64,000 nt of DNA, taken from Saturnia japonica. Lineage: Eukaryota > Arthropoda > Insecta > Lepidoptera > Saturniidae. The stretch spans positions 1 to 64,000 of the forward strand of contig JAVKPJ010000070.1 in the NCBI GenBank assembly GCA_033032175.1. Direction: 5' to 3'. Position 1 is the stretch's first letter. Every line of letters starts with the position of its first letter. The notes beneath the pieces are model-generated. The model had not been told where the DNA came from. It searched no databases and saw nothing but the letters and a program-made list of their open reading frames with translations. The translations under genes were made by a program, and so were the position numbers. Shown here in pieces: positions 23,817 through 35,735 of the stretch.

Positions 23817-25405
23817 CTACGGAGGTCGTTGTGCTGGTGGCGGTCTACCCTTTATCAGGGGTGGCCTACACTTCGCGCCCGTCATATAATGGTCTGCTGA
23901 CCTCCCTGCATCAGCACACAAGGCGCAATGCAGCTTTGCAGCGATACATTGTTGCGCCTTATGGCCAGGCAGCCCACACCGGAAGCAAAGTATCCCTCGG
24001 TCCACATCCGACATGCAAACAGGCCGAGTGTGACCCACATCCATGCATCGGTAACATCGCATGGGTCCACCCTCAAGGAAGCGCACACGTGCCGCGCTCC
24101 AGCCCACCAATAGGCGTTTTGCCTCCACCAACACCTTCGCAGCTGCTACGGGAAGCGCAAGGTGGACCGCACCACTTCCCCGGCCATAGATGTTAATAGA
24201 GCCGGCCCTAATAAGAGCCGGCTCGCAACCCCCCTTTGCTGCTGCGGCTGCAACTACCTCTTCTATCGACACGGAGTCGTCTAGCCCGACGACACGGATG
24301 TTCATCCTTTTAATGGGCCGGACCACCGTGGCCAACCCCGACAGTTCCTCTTGGAGGCGCTCCGCCAGCATGTCAGCCTGCCCCGAGCTCTGGTTCCCTT
24401 GGATCTCAATGATCCGGGAACCAGTGGCAGTGGGGCGCACTGAGAAATTCTCTATGCCGAGAGCTGACATGCTGACTCGGTCCCGCGCCTCCATAAGAGC
24501 GTCCTTGTAGCTTAATCCCCCCGCCACAGCTTCCGGCCGCAGCGTAATGACCACCGCAGCCGAGCGCGGTGTCAAGGGGAGTTTTGCCTTGGGCTTGGAT
24601 TTTGATCTAAGCCCACCTCCAGATGGGCCAGAAGTCACTGCCGTGGAAGCCTTAGCCTGCTTCTTGCGTCGACGTCGGCGATGAGCCACTGTAGTCCAAC
24701 CGTCATCATTTGGTGTAGATAAGTCTGGAGCAGGTGTAGCAGGTCCGAGCGTATTCCGCTCGCTGTCCATGGGCTCCTGGGAACAATCAACTACAGTCAG
24801 CCCTTTCACAGAAGGTGTAGGGGCAGGTGTCACAGACTTCGGCACTGCGCGTTTACGGCTGGAAGCCTTTGATACTGCAGGCCTGGATGAAAGAGTGCTA
24901 ACGACTTTGTCGGTGGCTAGAGGGGGGCGAACCACCTTGGAAGGTAGGGACGATCGTCCAGAGCCTCAATGCGGGCGGTGACGACCTCCCCCATCGAGAC
25001 CCGGAGCGACCGCTCCATCCTGTCCATGTGGACCCCCATCGCATCCACCACCAACTGCACCAGGGAACCAGGATCACTATCCGACTGCACCTGCGACGAC
25101 GACGGCACAGGATGAACCTCCACCCTGCCACGCAACGAGGAGAGCTCAGCCTTGAGCTCCTCCACCTCCTCACGGAGCTTCCTCGTCTCGCGTCGCAGAA
25201 GAAGGTTCTCCTCCGCCACCGTACGAGCGAGAGCTGTTGCGGTAACCTCGTGAAGAGTCCACGCCGCCTCCTTCAGCGTTTTTACAAACGTGCCCTTTAA
25301 ATTTCCAGATCTCTTGGCAACGTCAAGGATTTGGTCCGTTTTTTCCTTAGCGAGGGCTCTGAGTGTCTCGGGGTCAAGAAGCTCGATCCCCTCGAGAACC
25401 CCCAC
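23817..25405 (-). pseudogene. D1 gag (only ORF), decayed
   Basis: From VLEGIELLDPETLRALAK (25405) through the GNLKGTF region and coiled coil, a break near 24930, then PPLATDK, VAHRRRRRKK, Lys-rich linker, PRSAAVVITL, NIRVVGLDDSVS, RLLVGWSAARVRFLEGG and three CCHC knuckles (CYRCMDVGHTRPVC, CFRCGLPGHKAQQC, CALC...H). The stop near 23817 is followed directly by the D-type 3' UTR. The true N-terminus upstream of 25405 is too damaged to place. Confidence 0.8.
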
Positions 25406-26003
25406 ATCCGCAACAGCAAGCTCATCATTACCTTCTTCTCAAAGACATACCCTGGTTCGCGTCTTTCGCCGACATCGAACACCTCACTTTACATCCCAAT
25501 CACAATTTCCCTCCCCACTGACGTCCTTACTAGGATGGCCTTACCTCGCCCCCCCCCGCTTACCATGTACCCAAACCACAATACTCTAACTATCCCTTTC
25601 CTCCAATGCCTTATCGTAAAGCAAGCGAAATCCTCCCCTAACAACAAATCATCCTTACCGAACCAAATCTCAAATTTAAAATCCAATCCTTCCAGCAGTG
25701 GCTCGGGTTTTTTCAAAATCGCGCAAATTTTCCCCCCCCAAAACGTGGGCCCCGAGGCTTTCGGGGAACTCCCTTGCTACCCCCTTACTTTTTAATTTCC
25801 TTACTTCAATTCCCTCTTTCCCCTCCACCTTAAAACTCCACCCCCAGCCGCTGTCCGGAACGGGCCCTTGGGGCTCAAATTGAGCCCTCATCCCCCGCCC
25901 GGTACTGCGCCGCGCACATGCCACACCCAGGAGCTTTTAATGGCCCTCCCCAATACCCCTCCACAGTCCCCTCTGATAATCAGAGGGATACCGGGAGGAG
26001 TTT

Positions 26004-26079
26004 GTCAGGTATCAGCCGCCGACCAGACTGGTCGACGTTGCCCGGGGTGCACCACGCGGAGGTTCCTGACACGCACCCC
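26004..26079 (-). ncRNA. D1 5' HDV-like ribozyme (predicted)
   Basis: P1 GGGGTGC/GCACCCC, P2 GTCAGG/CCTGAC, P3 ACC/GGT, joining GGGCAAC, P4 CGACCA/TGGTCG, joining GGCTGATA. The G in CTGATA differs from CTAATA in the other copies. Confidence 0.78.
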
Positions 26080-26120
26080 AACCTAACCTAACCTAACCTA
26101 ACCTAACCTAACCTAACCTA
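26080..26120 (-). repeat. About eight CCTAA repeats joined to D2 without poly(T)
   Basis: The repeats run straight into AAACTCCACGG of D2 with CTA shared; no poly(T) is present at this junction. Confidence 0.92.
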
Positions 26121-26367
26121 AAACTCCACGGTGTACCATCGGCCGCCATAGCGGGGCGCGCGGGCAATGCGGTTGCAATCTGCCGCGTCGCCCCGGCGGC
26201 TGGCCCCAGTCGGGCCTCGGCGCTAAAGAGAGACAGTCTGGTACAACCCCAACTGTCTCCCAGACGGCTGAACCAGTGCAATGGGAAGACGGGCCCCCCG
26301 ACCCGTCTCCCCTTGGTTCAGCAAGGGTAGGAAGGAGGCGAAATCGCCCCCCCCTTCTACCCAACGT

Positions 26368-28473
26368 CTACGCATCTCCTACGGTGCTAGCGTTCGTAGG
26401 TGGTGGTACCCTCTTTTTTACGGGTGGCCGGCATTTGGCGCCACCCATGTAGTGGTCTGCCGGCCTCTGGCGTCGGCACACAAGGCACAGTGCAGCTTTT
26501 TAGCTACACACTGCAATGCCTTGTGGTCTGGCTCCCCACACCGGAAGCACAGAGCTCCTCTATCCACCTCTGACATGCAAGTGGGCCGAGTATGGCCTAC
26601 GTCCAAGCATCTATAACATCGTAGCGGTCCTCCCTCCAGTAGGTGGACGCGAGCCGAACTCCAGCCCACGAGGAAACGACCTGCTTCCATCAACGCTTTG
26701 GCGGCAGCGACTGGGAGCGACAGGTGGATCGCTCCACTGCCTCTCCCGTAGGGGCGTATCTCGCCCGCCCTAATGAGGGATGACTTGCAACCCCCTTTCG
26801 CTGCCGCCACCGCGACGACTTCTTCCTCCGTCACTGTCTCGTCCAGCCCTACGATCCGTATGCTAGCCCTCTTAACTGGTATGGCTACTGTGGCCACATC
26901 CGCCAACGCCTCCTGGAGTTTTAAAGCTAACTCGCCAGCCTGCTCCGGGCCACGAGCGCCAGGAATCTCTATAAGGCGAGACCCCGTGGCCGCGGGGCGA
27001 AGTGCCAAGCCCTCTATACCCAGTTGCGCAACTGCGGCTCGATTCACCCCCATGAGGGCCGCCTTGTAGGTCACTCCCCTTTCCACTGCCTCCGGCCGCA
27101 GTGTAATGAGTACCGCGGCCGAGCGCGGCGCCGAGGGGAGCCTCTTCCTCGGCCTGGGCACAGCCTTCTCACGAGTCGCAGGAGGCGCTTTTGCTACAGC
27201 CGTTGGAACCGCAGAAGTGGTCTTCTTTTTCGCCTTACGGCGACGGCGGACCACAGTTGACCAACCTTCTGTGCCTTCTGCTGGCATAGAAGAGGCTGCT
27301 GCCCCAGGCTGGGCACACTCCATCTCCAAGGGCTCCTGAGGCAGGATATCCGCCGTCACGCTCTCAGAAGGAGGGTCAGGGGCAGGCTTCAGACGCCGTG
27401 AAGCCGCTGTTTTAGTCCTTACAGCCTTGAGAGCTGAGGAACCAGACGCCGTCTTTCGGTCTGCTGCCAGTGGTGGTCGAATCACCGTGGCGGGGAGGAG
27501 ACGGTCATCCAGGGCCTCTATGCGGGCAGTAACTAACTCCCCCATAGACACACGGAGCGACCGCTCCATCCTCGACATATGTTCCGCCATCGCATCCATC
27601 ACAGCCTGCATCAGGGAATCCTGTCCCTGGGTTACCGGCATCTCCCGCGTCAAAGGCGGCACAGGAGGAACCTCCACCCGACTGCGCAGTGAGGAGAGCT
27701 CCGCCTTCAGCTCATCGATCTCCCGACGGAGCCTCCCCGTCTCGCGCCGGAGGAGGAGGGTCTCCTCCGCCACCGTCCGCGCAAGAGCAGTGGCAGTCAC
27801 CTCTTGGAGGATCCAGGCTGCCTCCTTCAGTTTTTTGACATAAGTACCCTTAAGGTTGCCAGATTTTTTGGCAACCTTAAGGATCTCATCCGTGTTCTCT
27901 TTAGCGAGGGCTCTCAGACTATCCGGGTCGAGTAGCTCGATCCCGTCGAGAACCCCCACATCCGCGAAAGCGACCGCTTCATCGGTGCAGGCCGGTTCAG
28001 TAGCAGGACAATTGGCCCCGCCTGCCTCACCGACTACTGCCGTACGTGACACCCCAGCAGAAGAGCCCAGGTTACGGGCTTTACCCCTCTGGGCAGTCGT
28101 TACCTTGCTAGGGGCTACCCCGTCCGCGCCAGCTTTGTCGCCATGCGATCGTTTCTTGCCTATAACCGCAGACACAGTCGGAGAGCTACTAGAGCCGTCA
28201 CCCCAATGCTGGACCGAGAATTGGTCAAGCATAGAATCGCGCTCCAAAATCACAATAGCTCTATCAGTCGTCCGTTTGTCCGTAGCCGAAGTCGTCGTTT
28301 TTGCATCATCACTAGTCCTATTGTTAGCCAAAGTCGTCGTTTTATTATTCAGATTGCGCAAAGTTTTGCCCCCCCCCAGAAGACGCGGGGCAGCCCGAGC
28401 TAGGCTCGGAGAGGGATTCTCCCTTTCGGGTACCCTCCTGGAGTAGTTTATTTTTTAGCTGTGCACTTTCCAT
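26368..28473 (-). pseudogene. D2 gag, nearly intact
   Basis: First ATG 28473 (MESAQLKNKLLQEG, module sequence), then a G-run of 9 (8 in D4 and D7) shifts the frame. From 28361 it is open for 647 codons: IVILERDSMLDQFSV, QRGKARNLGSS (where the other families have GRGRP), VLDGIELLDPDSLRALAK, SGNLKGTYVKKLKEAAW, long coiled coil, PPLAADRK, WSTVVRRRRKAKKK, PRSAAVLITLRPEAV, SIRIVGLDETVT, RFLVGWSSARVHLLEGG, CCHC knuckles CYRCLDVGHTRPTC and CFRCGEPDHKALQC. A one-base loss near 26475 spoils the last knuckle. Role by family: RNA binding and particle formation; telomere targeting is inferred. Confidence 0.87.
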
Positions 28474-28709
28474 CTTAGCTTTACCTGTACGTCGAGTTCG
28501 CAGTACGCCTGCCAGGATCGGTATGAAATAACCGATCCCGCCAGCCGCTACCCGGAACTGGGCCCTTGGGGCTCAAACTGAGCCCTCATCGGCCCCAGCC
28601 CGGTACTGGGTGCGCTGCTCACACGCCACACCCAGGAGCTTTTAACGGCCCCCAGCCGGCGCTCCTCCATAGTCCCCTCTGATAAGCAGAGGGATACAAG
28701 GAGGAGCGC

Positions 28710-28786
28710 GTCAGAAATTAGCCGCCAACCAAACTGGTCGACGTTGCCCGGGGTGCACCACGAGGAGGTTTCTGACATCGCACCCC
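28710..28786 (-). ncRNA. D2 5' HDV-like ribozyme (predicted)
   Basis: P1 GGGGTGC/GCACCCC; P2 GTCAGA/TCTGAC (both strands changed relative to A and D1); loop TCCTCGT; joining GGGCAAC; P4 CGACC/GGTTG; joining GGCTAATT. Confidence 0.8.
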
Positions 28787-28803
28787 AACCTAACCTAACC
28801 TAA

Positions 28804-28838
<35 letters not shown>
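28787..28838 (-). repeat. Telomere repeats (about 19 bp) plus 33-nt poly(T) of D3
   Basis: AACCTAACCTAACCTAACC at 28787-28805, poly(T) 28806-28838. Confidence 0.92.
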
Positions 28839-28839
<1 letters not shown>

Positions 28840-28840
<1 letters not shown>

Positions 28841-28921
28841 GTGGAGAAACCCGTCATGGGTACACACTCGCCCGGGGGGGACGAGTGGTTATGTGAGACT
28901 CCTACTCACTAAAACTCCACG
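28840..28921 (-). other. D3 3'-terminal RNA fold
   Basis: Closing CGTGGAG/CTCCACG; GTGAG-TAGGAGT-CTCAC; CACTCG...CGAGTG. Confidence 0.78.
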
Positions 28922-29149
28922 GTGTACCATCGGCCGCCATAGCGGGACGCCGTGGGCAATGCGGTTGCAATCGTCCGCGTCGCCCCGGCGGCTGGCCCCA
29001 ATCGGGCCCCGGCGCTAAAGAGAGACAGTCTGGTACAACCCGACTGTCTCCCAGACGGCTGAACCAGTGCAATGGGAAGACGGGCCCCCCGACCCGTCTC
29101 CCCTTGGTTCGGCTAGGGCAGAGGAGAGGCGTGGAAGCGCCCCATCCTA

Positions 29150-29943
29150 CTACCCATCGTCTACGCATATGTCCGGTGATGGACTTGTCGCTGGTATTGG
29201 CGCAAAAGGTGGCGTCCCCTTAACGGGAGGTGGCCGGCAGCCAGCGCCCCCCATATAATGTCCTGCTGGCTGTCCAGCGTCTGCGCAGTATCCACAGTGC
29301 AGCGTCACCGCCTCACATTCCAAGGCCTTATGGCCTGGTTTCCCACATCGGAAGCACAGCCCCCCCCTATCGACCGACGACGGGCAAGTTGGCCGCGTAT
29401 GACCCAAGCCCAAACACCTGAAACACCTCAGAGGCTTTTGATCCAGGAGATGGACTCGGGCCGCACTCCATCCTACAAGGAGACGTCCCCCCTCCAACAA
29501 TAACTTTGCCGCCGTAACAGGGAGGGACATATGAACACTGCCCAAACTCCTACCCATGCTGCGTATAGACCCAACCTTAATTAGAGCTGAGTCGCACTTC
29601 CCCTTGGACGCGACAGCTGCAACCACCTCCTCCTGCGTCACGGAATCGTCCAAACCGACGATGCGGACGTTCACCCGCTTTACAGGCCTACCTATGGTGG
29701 CGACACCAGCTAATGCCGACTGGAGGCACTGCGCCAGCCTGTCGGCCTGCTCCTGGCCTTGGGAGCCAGGAATCTCGACGACCCTAGCTCCCGTAGCTGT
29801 CATGCGGATTGATAGGTCCGCAATACCCAGACTAGGCAGATCTGCCGACATCCTTGCCCTCAGAAGGGCCGCACTATAGCTCACCCCCTGAGCCACTGCC
29901 TCAGGCTGAAGTGTTATGAGCACTGCAGCCGAGCGTGGGGGTG
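29150..29943 (-). pseudogene. D3 gag, C-terminal 260 codons, unbroken
   Basis: Open from the truncation point to a stop after PSPDICVDDG at 29150. Contains the conserved pre-knuckle domain (NVRIVGLDDSVTQEEV, GRLLVGWSAARVHLL) and three CCHC knuckles (CFRCLGLGHTRPTC, CFRCGKPGHKALEC, CGYC...H). It shows the natural gag C-terminus of family D and that the 3' UTR starts immediately after it. Confidence 0.88.
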
Positions 29944-30010
29944 AACCTAACCTAACCTAACCTAACCTAACCTAACCTAACCTTTTTTTTTTTTTTTTTT
30001 TTTTAGGTTC
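29944..30010. repeat. Polarity-flip junction: CCTAA repeats, 22-nt poly(T), then AGGTT
   Basis: 29944-29982 are about eight CCTAA units (minus-strand polarity). Poly(T) 29983-30004 has no element body attached; it is followed by AGGTTC, which with the last Ts reads TTAGGTT in plus-strand polarity, then E1. Confidence 0.88.
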
Positions 30011-30186
30011 TAATCCCAAGCGGCGGCGCACCGTAAGGGGATGCGTGGCTGGTGGGAGACCAGTCACTAGTGCGACCCCCGTCAGAGAACCGGCCGACTC
30101 TCTGACGGGTTACGCTAGGCTTACCCAGGCACAGGGGGCACTGCCTGGGTGGACCGTTTGCTTCCCCCATTCTCGTGGGATTAGAA

Positions 30187-32357
30187 ATGAAGAGTTCTAT
30201 TTTTAAAAACAAAAACAAAAAGGAGAAACTTAGTGATTTGGAGGGAAGCGCTGTTGACAATGATGCTGCTTCTGGTACAGCGGATTGTCCCGTTGTGCTT
30301 CTTGAGGGTAACTCTGCGCTTGATTGTGTTTCGGACGAGAGCGCTGGTAGCAAAACCCTTATGGCAACGGCGAGTGAAGGGAGTGACGTGCCTCTTGCAA
30401 AATTGGCTTTTTCTAAGGGGAAGGGGCGCCTGTGTACAGCACCAGATTCGTCTTCTAGTACGGATTCTGAAAATGGGGTAACTGGGCATTGTACTCCGAT
30501 CTCTAAGAAAGGGAGAGGTCGTCCTCCGTATCGGGTCATTATATTGGTCTGGCGAAAGCTAAGGCGAAGCTTATTCGTCTGGAGAGAGAGGAACTTCACC
30601 TTAAAGCTGAACAGGAGGTAGCTGAGATAGCCTCGCGGGCGAGATTGGATCGGGCTGTAAGGAGATCTCTCATTCCAGCGACGGAGGAAGAGCTCGCTGT
30701 GAATCTTACAGAGGGTATTCAGAGTGATGTTAAAGTCATTCTCGAAGTCGCACTAAAATCAAGGAATCTGAAGGGTACGTTTCAGCGTGCCCTCAAAGAA
30801 GCGGCAGCCTCCATAACGGATAAGGCCAAAGCATTAGCTGATAGATCAGCCTCGGAGGAAATAAAAATGCTTCAAGATGCATATAACTGCTTGAAGACTA
30901 ATGAGGCAAAGCAAGCGGCGGAGCTGGTTGAACTTCGCAAGGAATTGGCAGGGCTTCGCGAAGACCTTCATAAGGCCCGACAAGTACAGTCAGTGGCTAC
31001 AGCTAGCTTACCTGAAGTGGTGAGTACGGGGGACTTAGTAATTTCTCCCCATAATGGAGGTCAAGAGCAGTTTCCTTCAATGTCTCGGAAGCGTGGAACA
31101 GCAGCTCTAAAAGAAGTATCATCCATGGTTACTAGTGATATGCTTAACCATGCGATGAATAATATGTTGAGGGAAATGGAAAATAAAATGAAGGCTTTCA
31201 TGGATGTTATAGAGGGCAAATCAGGGCGTTATCCGTTGACTGTGGACAGGGAGATATCTCTGGAGATAGGTGGAACGGAGGTATGTGACGTAGAGATACA
31301 TTCTGGGCCTCCGGCTCCAGCTCGTAAAAGGAGGAAAAAGAAAAAATCAATGGCCGCACAAGCGGTACAGGAATCAGTGTTACAGCCGGTCTCTTCGCTG
31401 CCAGCTCCTGTTGTTCGTGAAGAATGGTCGGCGGTGGTAAAGCATGGTGGTAAGAAGCATATGGTCAAAGGTAGAACTCCTCCTTCTGCTGTGACTCCCG
31501 CTAAACTTACCGTCCCACGCTCAACAGCTGTAATACTAACGCTACAGCCGGAAGCGGTTAAACAAGGGATCGATTATGTTAAGGTAGTATCACTTGCCAA
31601 GGGTAAGGTAGATATAGCCTCCCTCGACATACCTTTCATAAAAGTCAAGGAGACGGCTACTGGTGCACGCAAGCTTGAAGTACCTGGTGCTGCGAGTGGG
31701 GAAAAGGCGGATCGATTAGCTGAGCGGTTGAGAGTAATCTTCGCTGAGACAATGGGTGCAGGGATGGTGCATGTGTCCAGGCCTACAAAATGCGCTGAAC
31801 TTCGTATCACAGGTTTGGATGATTCAGCGACCAAGGAGGAGGTAGCGGAGGCTGTGGCCACAAAGGGTGAATGCTCGGTAGATCAGGTCAAGGTAGGGGA
31901 GGTGCGTCGGGCTCCCTATGGCACTGGCACAGTATGGGTGAGATGCCCAATTGCTGCTGCGAAGAAGGTGGCGCAGGAGCGTAGGCTCCTCTTAGGCTGG
32001 GTAGCTGTACAGGCTAAATTGCTGCAACCTAGAGCCTCTAGGTGCTTCCGCTGTCTGGAATTCGGTCACATTAGGCAAAATTGCAAGACGAAAGCTGACC
32101 GTAGTGAGTTGTGCTTTCGATGTGGCAAAGGAGGCCATAAAGCCTCTGAGTGTTCTGGGTCACCACAATGCTCTGTATGTGCAGATGCCAAGAGGCCGGC
32201 TAACCATAGGTTAGGGAGTGCCTCTTGTGTGCCTTTTCTTAGAAAGGAGGGTAAAGCGGCTAAGAACGTTAGAACTGTCAACGAGTCCGTAGCCGTGGCT
32301 ACATCCAGCGCCTCTGTAGGGCCTCTGGAAGGGCAGGTTATGATATCCGGTAGTTAA
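30187..32357 (+). pseudogene. E1 ORF1: gag-like protein, one main frameshift
   Basis: ATG 30187 (MKSSIFKNKNKK). AT-hook-like KKGRGRP is followed by a roughly 2-nt loss near 30527. From 30645 it is open for 570 codons: SRNLKGTFQRALKEAAASI, coiled coil, VVREEWSAVVKHGGKKH, basic linker, PRSTAVILTLQPEAV, ELRITGLDDSATKEEV, RRLLLGWVAVQAKLL, CCHC knuckles CFRCLEFGHIRQNC and CFRCGKGGHKASEC and a third CSVC...H. Stop TAA (32355-32357), one base, then the pol ATG (TAAGATG). Confidence 0.87.
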
Positions 32358-32358
32358 G

Positions 32359-35300
32359 ATGGTTTACAGGTTTCTACAAGCTAATATCAATCACTCGGCT
32401 GTGGCCCAGGACCTTTTGGTACAATCCATGGCCGAGTGGTCAATTCAAGTGGCGGTAGTCGCGGAGCCTTACTCGGTGCCACCAAGGGATAATTGGGTGA
32501 GCGATGTGACAGGCACAGTTGCCATCGTCACCTCGATGTCAGTTGGTGCGCCAATCATGGCGGTTAAAGTAAGGAGCTCTGGGTTCATTGCTGTCTTGTG
32601 GGGGGAAACAGTGGTGGTAGGAGTATATTTTTCTCCCAACAGAACCCTCTTAGAGTTTGAAGCATTTTTAGGGGACCTTGGTGCTTTCATTGGAAGTGTT
32701 TTACCCTCCCCTGTGGTTGTGGCGGGGGATTTTAATGCCAAATCGTCGGTTTGGGGATCCCCCATTACTGATGCACGTGGTAGAACACTCCAGGATGGGC
32801 AATAGCGTCCGGCCTCGTTGTTGTAAATAGTGGGTCGGCTTATACTTGTGTGCGGCAGCAAGGAGGGTCCATTGTGGATCTTACTTTCGCCTCTTCTGCT
32901 GTCGCAAGTCGGATTCATGGCTGGAGGGTCGTGGAAGAGGCAGAATCCCTATCAGATCATTTGTACATTAGGTTTGATGTCAGTCCGGTATCACCGACTC
33001 TAGACCCGTCCATGAACGTATCCTGGACTCCTAGATGGGCTGTTAAAATGCTTAGACAGGATTTATTAGTGGAGGCCTCAATAGTTGCTTCCTGGCAAGC
33101 ACCTATGGACGAGCCAGTAGATGTCGCTTGGGAGGTGGACTGGTTCCGGGGTACTATGGTGCGTATCTGCGATGCAGCCATGCCCCGGGCCCGGCCTCTG
33201 CCTTCAAGGAGGCAGGTATATTGGTGGTCGCGTGACATAGCGCGTCTGCGAGCTGTGTGTTATTGCTGCAAGACGTAGGTATGCCAGACAGCGTAGACGG
33301 CGCCAGAGTCGTGATGCAACGATTGAGGACCAATTGTATGCGGCATTTAGGGAGGCTAAGAAAAATCTCCAAATTTCTATTAAGAAAGCCAAGGCTCGGG
33401 CAAGGGAGGAACTCTTGGAGACTCTGAACGGTGATCCATGGGGACGCCCTTACCGGATGGTATTGGGCTCATTACGTCCTTGGGCTCCTCCGGTCACACA
33501 AAGTCTCCAGCCTCAGCTTTTGGATGAAATTGTGTCTGCACTCTTCCCGCGAGGGATAGACCTCACGTCAACATTGGAACCAGGACAAGTTGAACACATA
33601 CCTGAAGTCACTAGGGCAGAGTTAGAGGTGGCTGTTGGCCGACTTAGGAAGAAAAATACTGCGCCAGGCCCTGACGGGATTCCGGGTCGTGCTTGGGTGT
33701 TGGCTCTGGATGCGCTAGGGGATCGACTTAGGAGGCTCTTCACTGCTTGCTTGCAGACCAGTCGATTCCCCACCCAGTGGAAAGTAGGTCGCCTTGTCCT
33801 TCTGAAAAAGCTGGGCCGCCCAGCGGATTCTTCAGCTGCGTATCGGCCTATAGTCCTTTTAGACGAGGTAGGTAAGATGTTCGAGTGTATTATTTCGCGG
33901 CGGATAGTCAGACATTTGACTCGAACAGGGCCAGATTTGTCTCCAGTGCAATTTGGCTTCCGGGAGGGTCGATCAACGCTTGACGCGATTTTGCGCGTCA
34001 GGACACTTTCGGAAGAAGCAGTTTCCCAGGGTGGAGTGATGTTGGCTGTGTCGCTAGACATAGCCAACGCGTTTAACTGCCTACCCTTTAATCGCATTCG
34101 TGATGCGTTGTTATACCATGACGTACCACTGTATCTGCGTAGGATCATTGGGTCATATTTAAATGACAGATATGTCACGTACATTGGGCAGGATGCAAGT
34201 ACCCACCAAAGGGAGGTGTCATGCGGTGTTCCACAGGGGTCAGTGCTTGGCCCACTTCTGTGGAACATCGGGTATGATTGGGTGCTGCGAGGTGCTCTCT
34301 TGCCTGGTGTTGCGTTGACATGTTACGCAGACGATACGCTGGTGACAGTACGGGGTTCTGCTCTGAGTGATGCCATGCGTTTAGCGACTGTTAGCATGGC
34401 TCAGGTTATAGGAAAATCAGAATGCTAGGACTTGAGGTTGCTCTTGATAAGACTGAGTCAATGTGTTTTCATGGTGCGCGGAGGGCACCTCCGCCGGGCT
34501 CTCACCTTGTCATAAGTGGAGTTCGGGTGGAGGTTAACTCTAAGCTTAAATACCTGGGTGTAGTCCTTGATAGTCGGTGGACATTTCGTGAGCACTTTGA
34601 CCGAATGACCCCTAGGGTGTTGCGATGTGCTTCCGCCTTGGCAAGCCTCCTGCCCAATCTTGGAGGCGCTGGGGCTAGTTGCCGCTCCTTATACTTAGGC
34701 GTGATAAGATCCATGGCCTTGTATGGAGCCCCAGTATGGTGCGATGCCCTGACGGCGAGTAATTCTGCTGCTCTGCGGAAACTGCAGAGGATAATGGCTA
34801 TCAGGGTAATACGTGGTTACCGTACCATATCGTACGAGGCGGCGTGCTTGTTGGCGGGTTTACACCTTGGGATTTAGTTGCAAAAGTGCATGCGACCATG
34901 TATGAATGGCGCACACAGAGGCTTGCCCGAGGGGCAGCTATTCATCCACGGGAGGAGAAGGCGCAGAGAAACCACTTACAAGAGGTGGTATTAATAGTGT
35001 GGAAAGAGAGGCTTTCCTCACCAAGTGCTGGTCTTTGGACTATACAGGCACTGTACCCTATATTTATGCAATGGATAGAAAGACCTCATGGGGGACTCAC
35101 TTTCCGTCTTGTTCAGTTGCTGACAGGCCATGGTTGCTTTGGTAAGTACTTGAACCAAGTGGCCAGGAAGGAATTGAATCCAGGTGCCACCATTGTGTCG
35201 GGTGTGATATAGACACAGCTCAGCACACTCGGAACTATGCCCGGCGTGGGCTGATCATCGCAGAGAGCTCATTGAAGTAGTAGGTAGTGATATATCTCTA

Positions 35301-35498
35301 CCGACGTTGGTCAGAGCAATGGTGGAAAATGATATAGCTTGGTCTGCTGTTGTTGCTTTCTGCGAGTGTGTTCTCCAACAAAAGGAAGTTGCGGAAAGGT
35401 CGAGAGAAAGGGAGCCGGATGCTCCCATGATCCGACGTCAGAGGACTGGACGTGGTGGGAGGAGGGGATTTAATCCCCCCCACCTGATGCCTCCCTGA
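32359..35498 (+). pseudogene. E1 ORF2: endonuclease-reverse transcriptase, five frameshifts
   Basis: Starts MVYRFLQANINHSAVAQ. Endonuclease: AEPYSVPP, GDFNAKS, SDHLYI. RT: KNTAPGPDGIPGRAW, GFREGRSTLDAI, SLDIANAFN, GVPQGSVLGP, YADD. Breaks near 32792 (LQ/EWA), 33262 (AVC/AVRR), 34412 (IGK/IRML), 34858 (LAG/PWDL) and 35185 (within the C-terminal knuckle). Ends ...NPPHLMPP. A 148- and a 364-codon piece are open between breaks. Confidence 0.86.
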
Positions 35499-35735
35499 TA
35501 ATCCTTCAGGTGACAGATGCGGGGGCGTCTGTTGCCGTTGAAACAAGGCCCGTGAAGATGAAGCACGGTTCTGCCGCCGCTTCAACTTATGAAGCGTGAG
35601 GAAGGTGATTTCGTCTTCCTGAGACGAGGGTCCCCGCTTTCTCCACCTGCGGGTGACCCGAGCGCGTGAACAGGGTAGCGGTAGCATGCTTGCCGCCTTT
35701 CCCGCGACCCTGGTTCTCATACGCGCTGATGCGGC

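Larger units (their letters stand above)
23478..26079 (-). mobile_element. D1: gag-only telomeric element (family D), complete ends
   Basis: 2.6 kb from GGGGTGCG (26079) to CCACGTT (23478) plus a 47-nt tail. HDV-like ribozyme, 5' UTR, decayed gag, 3' UTR of about 330 nt. No reverse transcriptase or endonuclease sequence lies between the gag stop and poly(A). Most diverged of the D copies in its N-terminal part (25440-25800 holds recognisable but scrambled module sequence). Confidence 0.88.
26121..28786 (-). mobile_element. D2: gag-only telomeric element, 3' end lost and capped by telomere repeat
   Basis: Full 5' end with ribozyme, least damaged gag of the family, and 3' UTR up to GTGGAGTTTTAG. 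There the last roughly 100 nt, including both terminal hairpins and poly(A), are replaced by GTTAGG repeats. Confidence 0.9.
28839..29943 (-). mobile_element. D3: 5'-truncated gag-only element
   Basis: 1.1 kb. Begins inside gag at the PPRSAAVLITL codons, directly after GGTT, and has a complete 3' UTR, terminal fold and 33-nt tail. 5' truncation is usual for target-primed insertion. Confidence 0.9.

Noticed and set aside
23480..24196. Possible sense genes on + in the D1 region
   Set aside because: The frames are complementary to the 3' UTR and gag of D1; the knuckle motifs are only on the minus strand.
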